From an uncultured Bacilli bacterium (GTDB lineage Bacteria; Bacillota_I; Bacilli_A; RF39; UBA660): DNA of 30,130 nucleotides. Numbering within the stretch: position 1 is the stretch's first letter; the number at the start of each line of letters is the position of its first letter. Positions 22,855 through 29,976 of the stretch are shown in pieces. Location: NCBI GenBank assembly GCA_944371685.1, contig CALVXV010000003.1, positions 1-30,130 of the forward strand, read 5' to 3'. Position numbers and translations under genes: made by a program. A model generated the notes under the pieces. It was not told the DNA's origin. It saw only the letters and a list, made by a program, of their open reading frames with translations, and did no database searches.

Positions 22855-22866
22855 TGGAGGGATAAC

Positions 22867-23775
22867 ATTTTTGAAATAAATAAAAAAGAATTTTATAATT
22901 ATATGCAGTTTTATTGTAAATATTTAACTAATATATATATTCGTTATAAAAGTAGTAAGTGTAACAAGCAATTGTTATTAAGCCCTAATAGTATTCAGTT
23001 ATACGATGGAAAAGATGATACAAAAGATTGTAACGTAAAAATTACTAATTTAATAAATAATAAAAAGGTTTCAATTATATTTGAAAATGATAATGCCTGT
23101 TTATATGTGTTTTTTAATAATAAAAACTTAGCAAAATATTTTGAGATTAAAATGAAAGGTGTTTATAATTTACAAGATTTGAAAAGTTTAATAAAGTTTG
23201 TTGAGCAGGTTTTACATAATAGTCATAAATCACAATACAAGAAGAGATATACAGAACCATTAATTAATGAAGTATTAAAAAAAATTTTGTTAAAAAAGTA
23301 TGAAAAAGTAATGAAAAAAAACTGGTACCCTTATTCTTTATCAAACGAAATATCAAGTAAAAAAAATAAAAGATCAAAGGAGGAAAACAAAAAGATGAAA
23401 AGTTTTAAATTTAAGAATCAAGATTTATTTTTAGAAATTGGTACTTACGCATATAATAATCACTTGGCTGTTATGTGTAATACTGCTGATGAACCATATG
23501 GAGTCATTACTATTAATTTACCTGGAATGTATTTAGAGTCTAAAGATGAGGCTTTTATTGATCCAATTAATAAAGACTGTGGTTTACTTCAAACACTAAT
23601 TGATGAGGGTATTATTAAAAAGGTAATAAAGAAAAATGTTCAATATAATATGGGTAAATATGATTTAGTTAAATTTGATATGGATAAATTAAAAGAGTAT
23701 GATCCAAAGGGTTATGCAAAATATTTAAAAGATATAAATTATGATGAAGATATATCAATAAAACCATCTATATAA
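22867..23775 (+). CDS. DUF4313-domain ICE protein, apparent AUU start and internal start
   Basis: About 302 residues. The C-terminal ~127 residues (from MKSFKFKNQDLFLEIGTY...) match DUF4313, a domain of unknown function found on Firmicutes ICEs. The N-terminal ~175 residues are unrelated and basic. The SD GGAGGG (22856-22861) is followed after 5 bases by ATT at 22867, in frame; the first canonical start is ATG at 22903 and lacks an SD. A second SD, AAAGGAGG (23376-23383), precedes an in-frame ATG at 23395, so the DUF4313 part may also be made alone. The next gene encodes a paralogue. Confidence 0.7.
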   Translation: MFEINKKEFYNYMQFYCKYLTNIYIRYKSSKCNKQLLLSPNSIQLYDGKDDTKDCNVKITNLINNKKVSIIFENDNACLYVFFNNKNLAKYFEIKMKGVYNLQDLKSLIKFVEQVLHNSHKSQYKKRYTEPLINEVLKKILLKKYEKVMKKNWYPYSLSNEISSKKNKRSKEENKKMKSFKFKNQDLFLEIGTYAYNNHLAVMCNTADEPYGVITINLPGMYLESKDEAFIDPINKDCGLLQTLIDEGIIKKVIKKNVQYNMGKYDLVKFDMDKLKEYDPKGYAKYLKDINYDEDISIKPSI

Positions 23776-23781
23776 GGAGGT

Positions 23782-24153
23782 ATGATTATAAATCAAAAGA
23801 GAAAAATCAAAATCAACAATAAATTATATAGAATTATAGTTGATACTTATCCTAATAATCGGATATGTTTAAAATGTCAGAATAAAAATGAAGAACATGA
23901 TTTAACCATTAATTTAGAAGATGCTTTTATTAATGATGGTCATGTTTTTTTAGATCCAAAAGTCAAAAATAATGGTGTGTTAAAAGAACTAAAAAAGAAA
24001 CGTATTATTAAAGATATATGTGGTGTTATAAATTATCAGTATGTCGACATTCCTATAGCAACGCTTAATATGGGGATTTTACGTAAATATGATAATGAAG
24101 GTGTAAATAAACATCTGATAAAAGTGACAGGTGGTGATCTCCACGAGTACTAA
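23782..24153 (+). CDS. DUF4313-like ICE protein, paralogue of the preceding C-terminus
   Basis: 123 residues. The plan follows the end of the preceding gene: INLEDAFI...FLDPKVKNNGVLKELKKKRIIKDI parallels INLPGMYL...FIDPINKDCGLLQTLIDEGIIKKV. It thus appears to be a tandem DUF4313 copy. The SD GGAGG (23776-23780) is only one base from the ATG at 23782. ATT at 23785 or ATA at 23788, both in frame, have more usual spacing, so the real start may again be AUU or AUA. It overlaps the next gene by 23 bases. Confidence 0.65.
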   Translation: MIINQKRKIKINNKLYRIIVDTYPNNRICLKCQNKNEEHDLTINLEDAFINDGHVFLDPKVKNNGVLKELKKKRIIKDICGVINYQYVDIPIATLNMGILRKYDNEGVNKHLIKVTGGDLHEY

Positions 24154-24379
24154 TAGTTTAAAACGATATAATTCTAAAGTTACTATTCGGTTAAATAGAC
24201 AAGAAAAAGAAATTTTAAAGAAGAAAGCTTATAAAAAAAACATTAATATGTCAGAATATTTAAGATCTCTAATTATCATTGATAATCGTTTAAGTTCTTT
24301 TTATTCTAATATAGAAAAATCAAATAAGAATTTAGAGGATATTTTTAAACATGAGTATTTTATTGGGAGGTATCATTAA
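24131..24379 (+). CDS. Ribbon-helix-helix (MobC-like) DNA-binding protein
   Basis: 82 residues. The pattern KVTIRLNRQEKEILKKKAYKKNINMSEYLRSLI is a ribbon-helix-helix: a basic beta strand, a helix, the turn with NMSEYLR and a second helix. Such proteins act as auxiliary relaxosome factors (MobC family) or as autoregulators. The frame begins with GTG GTG at 24131, which overlap the SD-like AGGTGG, so the true start may lie a few codons later (ATC 24137 or ACG 24143). It ends in a TAATG overlap with virB4 and so is coupled to it. Confidence 0.7.
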   Translation: MVISTSTNSLKRYNSKVTIRLNRQEKEILKKKAYKKNINMSEYLRSLIIIDNRLSSFYSNIEKSNKNLEDIFKHEYFIGRYH

Positions 24380-26772
24380 TGAAACTAAAAGAGAATAAAG
24401 ATAAACCAGCTAAAGGAAATATAAAAAAGGTTCCCAAAACAATACTTGAATTTATTCCGTTTCAAGATGTGTGGAATAATTATGTTTTTTTAAACAATAA
24501 TCATATTGTTGGTGGAATTAGAATTGGTTCTATTAATCTTTCATTACTTTTTGATGAAGAACAGAAAATAAAAGTTAATCAATTAAAAAAAGTATTAAAT
24601 TCAATTGATTATTCTGTAAAGATTTTTAGCATTGATAAGCCAATAAATCTTGAAGATAATTTAAATACTTTAGGAAGTAAAATCAAAAATGAAAAAAATA
24701 AACATAAACAAAGATTACTAGAGGAAGATTATGAGTATATCCAGTTTTTAAATAATCAAAAGTCGGTAGTTAATAGAGAGTTTTATCTTATAGTGGAAGA
24801 AGAAGCCGATGCTGAAAAATTATTAAAACAGAAGTTAAATGATTTAATCCAGCAATTTACATCTATTGGTTTGTCTGCAGAACTTGTTTCAAGTGAAGAG
24901 TGGCGAGAACTTTTATATGTTATATTAAATCCTGTTACATCGCTCGATACTTTTAAAAAGGATGCCACAGGTATAACTAGGTCATTCAAGGAACGAATTG
25001 CCCCCACGGGACTTAAAATTGGTGAAAGAGACCTAATATTAGGTGATGCCTATATAAGTATTGTAACATTACGCAGTTACCCATCTATGGTAAATATTGG
25101 TTGGTTGGGAGCAGTTGCTAATGTCGACCATACTCGTATGGTTATTAGTATTAGCCCAATGAATACCCAAGATATTTCTGACACCTTAAAGAAAAGTATT
25201 TCCGAAGTTAAGTCAAAAATGATTAATATTAGTGATTATAATGACCAAATAATTCTGAATAATCAAATGCAAGATTATGTAGAACTTGTCAATCGTATTG
25301 ATAGAGAGCATGAAAAGTTCGCCTTACTTACAGTCAATTTCCTTTGTTATGCTGATTCTAAAGAGCAACTAGAAAAAACAAAAAAAGAATTAAAGTCTAC
25401 CTTATCTGCCTATGGTCTAGGTGGTGCAGATTTGATGTTTGAGCAAGAACGAGCTTTTAAGATGTGTTTACCAACAATGTATAACGAATTAGAAAAACAA
25501 TTTGGTTTACCCGTTCCTATGTTGACTATAGCATCTTCTTTCCCTTTTATTTTTCAAACCTTGCAAGATGATGGTGATGCTATCATGCTCGGTAATGATG
25601 CTCTTGGAAGTTTGCTTTTCTTTGATATGTGGAAGCGTACTAACAAAAGAAATAACTCTAACGCAGTCATCGTTGGTAAGTCAGGTAGTGGTAAATCTAC
25701 TCTAATTAAGAAACTGGTTCGTGGACTTTGGTGTCGTGGATCTAAAGTCATAATAATTGATCCAGAGCGAGAGTATCGTGACCTTTGCAATAATGTTGGT
25801 GGTGCATGGATTGATGCTGGTACTGGTATTGCTGGTATTATTAATCCTCTAGAAGTTAGACATGGTGCTGATGAGATAGATGATGAAACAAACGAAAATC
25901 ATTCTAATGATTTATCCCGCCATTTTCAAACTTTTAGAACATTTATTAAATATTATTTGCAAGATTTAACTCCATATGAACTTACTAAAATAGAGGAAGT
26001 CTTAATTGAAGTTTATAAAGATAAAGGAATTGATTTTGATACTGACTTGTCTAAATTTAAAAGTGAAGACTATCCAATTATGGAAGATCTTTATAATAAA
26101 ATTGTTAAAAAATTAGATTCAGCTAAAAGGGATAAAGATGCACGTAATGTTATTGAGTCATTAGAAAAGATTAGTTCGATGCTTAAACGTGCTACCTTTG
26201 GAGCTGATGCCAAATTATTTAATGGAACATCTACAATTAATGTGGATAAAAACACAGATTTTATTGTTCTTGATATTCATAGTTTGGTAGATAGTGATGC
26301 TACTATTCTTCGTACGCAGTTTTTTAATATTCTTTCCTGGTGTTGGAATGAGATTAGTCGTAATCGTGATGAACAAGTAATTCTTGTTTGTGATGAATCA
26401 CATCTTCTTATTGATCCATCTAATCCTGATGGTGCTGACTTTTTAAAACGCTGTACCAAAAGATGTCGTAAGTATAACTCTGCTGTATGGACTATTAGTC
26501 AGAACTTTATTGATTATACTGCTGATGGTTTGGAAAGATATGGACAAGTTATTATTGATAATAGTACGTATCTTTTAGTCATGGCACAAGGACAAAGAGA
26601 AATCGAGTCAGTCCAAAAAATGATGAACTTAAGCGAGTCCGAGGTACAATTTTTAACTACTGCCGGTAAAGGACAGGGATTATTTGTTATAGGTCAAGAT
26701 ACTAGAATGCCTATTCAAATTCATTTAAGAGAAGAAGAAAAATTATTATTTGGTAATGCTGGTGGTAGATAA
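24379..26772 (+). CDS. virB4: Conjugative transfer ATPase VirB4
   Basis: 797 residues, the usual size of VirB4/TraE-type ATPases. The N-terminal domain (about 1-380) precedes a RecA-like motor: Walker A GKSGSGKST (~433-441), Walker B QVILVCDESHLL (Asp near 671), and the motif SQNFIDY after it. VirB4 powers assembly of, and transport through, the type IV channel at the inner membrane together with VirB3 (PrgI at 20284) and VirB6 (19002). SD GGGAGG precedes the ATG, which overlaps the stop of the RHH gene (TAATG). The gene is complete and is the best single marker that this is a conjugative element. Confidence 0.95.
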   Translation: MKLKENKDKPAKGNIKKVPKTILEFIPFQDVWNNYVFLNNNHIVGGIRIGSINLSLLFDEEQKIKVNQLKKVLNSIDYSVKIFSIDKPINLEDNLNTLGSKIKNEKNKHKQRLLEEDYEYIQFLNNQKSVVNREFYLIVEEEADAEKLLKQKLNDLIQQFTSIGLSAELVSSEEWRELLYVILNPVTSLDTFKKDATGITRSFKERIAPTGLKIGERDLILGDAYISIVTLRSYPSMVNIGWLGAVANVDHTRMVISISPMNTQDISDTLKKSISEVKSKMINISDYNDQIILNNQMQDYVELVNRIDREHEKFALLTVNFLCYADSKEQLEKTKKELKSTLSAYGLGGADLMFEQERAFKMCLPTMYNELEKQFGLPVPMLTIASSFPFIFQTLQDDGDAIMLGNDALGSLLFFDMWKRTNKRNNSNAVIVGKSGSGKSTLIKKLVRGLWCRGSKVIIIDPEREYRDLCNNVGGAWIDAGTGIAGIINPLEVRHGADEIDDETNENHSNDLSRHFQTFRTFIKYYLQDLTPYELTKIEEVLIEVYKDKGIDFDTDLSKFKSEDYPIMEDLYNKIVKKLDSAKRDKDARNVIESLEKISSMLKRATFGADAKLFNGTSTINVDKNTDFIVLDIHSLVDSDATILRTQFFNILSWCWNEISRNRDEQVILVCDESHLLIDPSNPDGADFLKRCTKRCRKYNSAVWTISQNFIDYTADGLERYGQVIIDNSTYLLVMAQGQREIESVQKMMNLSESEVQFLTTAGKGQGLFVIGQDTRMPIQIHLREEEKLLFGNAGGR

Positions 26773-27341
26773 TTAGTAGTTATGATAAACAAATATTGAT
26801 GCTTATAGGAGGACCTTTAATTATTGTTTTACCATTATTATTGTTAATAGTAATGACTACTTGCGATTCCGGAGCAGGAGATGAAACTGTAATCGCCGGA
26901 GTGGTATTTACTACTCCTTTTAAAGAAGGAGTACCCATAACAATTACATCTAAATTTGGGACACGAATTGACCCAATTAATCACACCTCTGATTTTCATA
27001 GTGGTGTTGATTTAGATGCACCTGATGGATCCGAAGTAGTTTCAATTGGTGATGGTGAAGTGGTCAAGGTTGCCCTTAATAATGGAACATTAGGTAATTC
27101 TGTATATGTTAAACATAACGTAGATAATGTTGTATATTATTCAGTATATGGTCATTTATTAAATAATTCAATTGTTGTTTCTGAAGGACAGCAAGTTAAA
27201 GCAAAACAAAAATTAGCTATAATTGGAAATAGTGGTCGAGTTACAGGTATTCATTTACACTTAACTTTAATGACCCCAGAATTAAAATGGAATCAAAAAA
27301 ATTTAATAGATCCTGTAAATATAATAACAGGTTTAAAATAA
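26772..27341 (+). CDS. M23 (LytM-type) wall peptidase, apparent AUU start
   Basis: About 189 residues. A membrane segment near the N-terminus (LMLIGGPLIIVLPLLLLIVM) is followed by a complete M23 metallopeptidase domain: HSGVD (first zinc ligands), the loop YSVYGHL and GIHLHL with the HxH motif. It would cut peptidoglycan cross-bridges to let the transfer channel through. The first canonical codons (TTG 26796, ATG 26799) lie at the membrane segment and lack an SD. The junction with virB4 reads TAATT (26770-26774), exactly where TAATG would start a protein ISSYDKQ..., with GGTGG 6 bases upstream. AUU at 26772 is therefore the preferred start. Confidence 0.85.
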   Translation: MSSYDKQILMLIGGPLIIVLPLLLLIVMTTCDSGAGDETVIAGVVFTTPFKEGVPITITSKFGTRIDPINHTSDFHSGVDLDAPDGSEVVSIGDGEVVKVALNNGTLGNSVYVKHNVDNVVYYSVYGHLLNNSIVVSEGQQVKAKQKLAIIGNSGRVTGIHLHLTLMTPELKWNQKNLIDPVNIITGLK

Positions 27342-27360
27342 AAGAAAGTGAGGTCATATT

Positions 27361-27591
27361 ATAAATAAAGAATCAAAAACAAATCAGTACGCAGAAGAAG
27401 TGGCTGAAGAAGTTTCAAATATTGCAAGTAAAAAAAATAATAGAACTATTGATCCTATATTAGTTTATGAGTGCATGAAAGAAAAAATTGATGACACTCG
27501 TATAATGGATGAAGTCTTTACTAAAGCAATACATCTTTTAGAAGATAAATATGGAGTTTTATTTGATGTAGATAAAAACATTTATATTTAA
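27361..27591 (+). CDS. Uncharacterised small ICE protein, apparent AUA start
   Basis: About 76 residues, acidic and soluble, no motif. The first canonical start is GTG at 27400, but 13 residues of coding-like frame precede it (INKESKTNQYAEE), bounded by a TGA at 27349-27351. SD GTGAGG (27348-27353) lies 7 bases before ATA at 27361 (and 4 before ATT at 27358). It is the last gene before the oriT region. Confidence 0.55.
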   Translation: MNKESKTNQYAEEVAEEVSNIASKKNNRTIDPILVYECMKEKIDDTRIMDEVFTKAIHLLEDKYGVLFDVDKNIYI

Positions 27592-27592
27592 T

Positions 27593-27637
27593 GTACATTT
27601 TTTAGAAAAAAAATTTAAAATTTAGAAAAAGATGTAC
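27593..27637 (+). repeat. GTACAT dyad flanking the left side of oriT
   Basis: GTACAT (27593-27598) and ATGTAC (27632-27637) are inverted and enclose AT-rich DNA with a direct repeat of TTTAGAAAAA. The same hexamer forms a tight dyad at 27899-27914 on the other side of oriT. It may be a protein site of the relaxosome. Confidence 0.45.
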
Positions 27638-27660
27638 TTTTATGGTAATTAAAATATTAA

Positions 27661-27706
27661 AAAAAGCTCAAATAGTTTGACTTATGGATGACAAAACGGG
27701 CTTTTT
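27661..27706 (+). terminator. Terminator before oriT
   Basis: AAAAAGCTC (27661-27669) pairs with GGGCTTTTT (27698-27706), 9 bp with one G-U, and ends in T residues. It would stop transcription from the transfer operon before the oriT region. Confidence 0.65.
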
Positions 27707-27800
27707 AATATATTTTTTCTTATTTTCTGTTTCACAGATGTCATTCAAAATTAAAATTGTCATACAATAGTAATTTTTACAAACCCTTATATTTCGGGCT

Positions 27801-27844
27801 AACTACCCACTGGGTAGTTGATTTGTCAGCCACACTTATCCTGC
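27801..27844 (+). other. Candidate origin of transfer (oriT) with IncP-type nic
   Basis: AACTACCCA-C-TGGGTAGTT (27801-27819) is a perfect 9-bp inverted repeat. Eighteen bases further begins TATCCTGC (27837-27844), which equals the nic core of the IncP/RK2-type family (ATCCTG followed by a pyrimidine), with the nick expected between 27843 and 27844. A relaxase gene with a MOBP-like HxDxxxHPHxH motif and two RHH accessory genes follow within 700 bases. The geometry (inverted repeat, then nic) matches known oriT sites. The exact nick is predicted, not shown. Confidence 0.75.
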
Positions 27845-27898
27845 TTTAATGCATCCCATAAGTTTGTACCTAAAAATTAAAAAATGTCAAAAATTTAA

Positions 27899-27914
27899 GT
27901 ACATTTTTATGTAC
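27899..27914 (+). promoter_or_regulatory. Palindromic operator upstream of the RHH accessory gene
   Basis: GTACAT-TTTT-ATGTAC is a perfect 16-base dyad, 33 bases before the start of the RHH gene at 27947. A site like this is typical for RHH dimers, so autoregulation is plausible. The same half-sites occur at 27593 and 27632. Confidence 0.5.
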
Positions 27915-27946
27915 ATGATTTTAAAATATTTGGAGGTGATATTTAA

Positions 27947-28123
27947 TTGAATAATGATAGTTTAGTAAAAGGAAAAGTAGATGCAACTTTAAATGAAGCC
28001 TTTCGTAAGATTCTTAAAGCACTTAATATGAGTCAACAGGATTTTATTGATAAATCTGTGAAAGATTTCGTACTTAATAATTTAAAATTAGTCATGAATA
28101 AGGGAACAGAAAATAAGCAATAA
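27947..28123 (+). CDS. Small accessory DNA-binding protein (RHH-like)
   Basis: 58 residues beginning MNNDSLVKGKVDATLNEAF and continuing RKILKALNMSQQDFIDKSVKDFVLNN. The size and pattern (strand, helix, turn with SQQDF, helix) fit the ribbon-helix-helix fold of relaxosome accessory proteins. The start is TTG at 27947, with a strong SD GGAGGTGAT (27932-27940). It is preceded by oriT and by the dyad at 27899-27914, and overlaps the next gene. Confidence 0.6.
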   Translation: MNNDSLVKGKVDATLNEAFRKILKALNMSQQDFIDKSVKDFVLNNLKLVMNKGTENKQ

Positions 28124-28547
28124 AGATGAAAGATTAAGTTTTCGTGTAACTAAAGACGAGAAAAAAGAAATACTAGTTCATGCAGAAAAACTTGGTATGA
28201 ATTCTTCTGAATTTATTTATACAGCAGTATCAGAAAAAATGAATTTAGATAAAATCAGTGATAGCCAATCGCAGTTTTTAAGTTTATTTGATATGGCATT
28301 TAAAAAATCATTTGAAACTTATTTTAAACAGTTGCTTGTGATTCTTAATCGTACTGAATTTAATACCAGATGGTTATTAAAGCAACAAGACATTTTTATG
28401 CAACAACTTAAAGTTCCACAAACTATGGAGGACTTAACTTTCTCTATCATTGAACATCCTATTACCGAAAAGGCTAAAGATTTGGTGCTTAAAGATGTAC
28501 GAAAAATGGCATCAAGAAAGAAGGAGTTAAAAGATGAGCAAGAGTGA
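28113..28547 (+). CDS. Relaxosome accessory protein (MobC/RHH-like), apparent AUA start
   Basis: About 144 residues. The N-terminus, ISNKDERLSFRVTKDEKKEI, followed by HAEKLGMNSSEFIYTAV, is a complete ribbon-helix-helix; the rest is helical. The first canonical start, ATG at 28197, lies inside the RHH domain (LGM) and would delete its DNA-binding strand. An SD AAGGGA (28100-28105) lies 8 bases before ATA at 28113, which is in frame, so AUA is the likely start. It overlaps the 27947 gene at its start and the relaxase gene at its end, so the three are translationally coupled. Confidence 0.7.
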   Translation: MSNKDERLSFRVTKDEKKEILVHAEKLGMNSSEFIYTAVSEKMNLDKISDSQSQFLSLFDMAFKKSFETYFKQLLVILNRTEFNTRWLLKQQDIFMQQLKVPQTMEDLTFSIIEHPITEKAKDLVLKDVRKMASRKKELKDEQE

Positions 28548-29976
28548 TATTGTATTTCAATTGCAATATAAAAAATGCAAAAATAAGAAACTAGGAATTA
28601 AAGGATGGATGAACTATGCATCAAGGAAACAAAAAGCCGATGCATCTAGTATTGATGAGTATAATCTTCTAAAAGATTATGCTCTTTTCTCTGACAAGGA
28701 AACATACCTTAACGAAAATAATGAAACATATTTATGGACTAGTGATGGTGATGTAGTAAAGCAAGATGAACTCAATAAAATTACAGATACTAGTGCTGGT
28801 ATATATTGGCGAGGTTTTCTTTCTTTTCCATCTGAATTTGCCATCAGTCATGGTTTAATTACTAAAGCAGACTTTTATAGTTTATCTAATCAGGTTATTC
28901 CACAGCTTATTTTAGATATGGGACTTAATTTAAATAATGTATCATGGTATTGTGCTTTGCATCGTGATACATCTAAACACCCACATATACATTTTTGTGT
29001 TTTTGAAAAAGTACCTACTAGGAATAAAACTACTGTACCTAAATATTGCTTTAAAAATTTTAAAAGTAATGTTGCCAAGTACTTAGTGAATTACCAAAAG
29101 TTTTATGAACTTCGTGATAAATCTTTTTCTGATATTACTGGTAAAGTTAATTTACAAGAATTAAATAAAATAAAAAATCAGAGATTGTTTAGTGATAAAT
29201 ATAGAAAAGATTTAAATAAGTTGTTATTAAAATTATATGATGAATTACCTGCTAAAGGTAGGCTTCAGTATAATTCAAAAAACATGAATATGTATAGAAA
29301 AGATTTAGATAATATTATAGAATTTATTCTTTCACACGACTCCGTAAAATATGATTATGCAAATTATTTGAAACTGTTAGATAAACATCAAAAAGAATTA
29401 AATGTTTTGTATGGTAATAGTAAAAGTAATCAAGAAAGGAAATATTATAACGACCAAAAGAAAAGACTTTATTCTAAAATTGGTAATGAAATTTTATCTA
29501 ATTATAAGATATATCAAGCTATGAATTTCATGGAACGTGAAAAAAGTTTTCTCAATAAAAATATAACTACTTTAAATTTTAGAAGTCGAAGCGATTATGC
29601 TAAAGATGAAACTAAAAAAGATATTGCTAAACAATTATACAAGATTTGTATACTTGCTGATTTGAGTGAAAGTCAAATGAAAAAGGTATTTAAAAATTGG
29701 TTACATAATTCTCATTATAACTTTGATGTCGATTCTCTTATTGCCTCAGTTAGTACATTAGATACTGATATGAGTGTGCAAGAACTTTACTCTGCTCTTA
29801 AAAGATTAGGTTATAATTCTACTAGATATAATAAATTAAAAACAGCTAATTTTTATAAAGAGCTTAACTATAAACGTTTTATTAATAAAGCTATCAATCA
29901 TTTATATAACGAGATAGATAGAGAAGAAAAAGAAATAATTGAACAAATGGAATATGAATTGGAGGTAAAAAAATAA
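28534..29976 (+). CDS. Relaxase, MobL/MobP family
   Basis: 480 residues. The relaxase motif is at residues 143-153 (HRDTSKHPHIH, three metal-binding histidines), with the YWRGFLSFPSEFA region upstream as in MobL/MobP-type relaxases of Firmicutes. It would nick oriT and pilot the strand during transfer. The remainder (200-480) is helical and charged, with no helicase or primase motif visible. It starts with an SD-preceded ATG overlapping the previous gene and ends in a TAATG overlap with the next. The neighbouring oriT has the nic sequence expected for MOBP-type enzymes. Confidence 0.9.
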   Translation: MSKSDIVFQLQYKKCKNKKLGIKGWMNYASRKQKADASSIDEYNLLKDYALFSDKETYLNENNETYLWTSDGDVVKQDELNKITDTSAGIYWRGFLSFPSEFAISHGLITKADFYSLSNQVIPQLILDMGLNLNNVSWYCALHRDTSKHPHIHFCVFEKVPTRNKTTVPKYCFKNFKSNVAKYLVNYQKFYELRDKSFSDITGKVNLQELNKIKNQRLFSDKYRKDLNKLLLKLYDELPAKGRLQYNSKNMNMYRKDLDNIIEFILSHDSVKYDYANYLKLLDKHQKELNVLYGNSKSNQERKYYNDQKKRLYSKIGNEILSNYKIYQAMNFMEREKSFLNKNITTLNFRSRSDYAKDETKKDIAKQLYKICILADLSESQMKKVFKNWLHNSHYNFDVDSLIASVSTLDTDMSVQELYSALKRLGYNSTRYNKLKTANFYKELNYKRFINKAINHLYNEIDREEKEIIEQMEYELEVKK

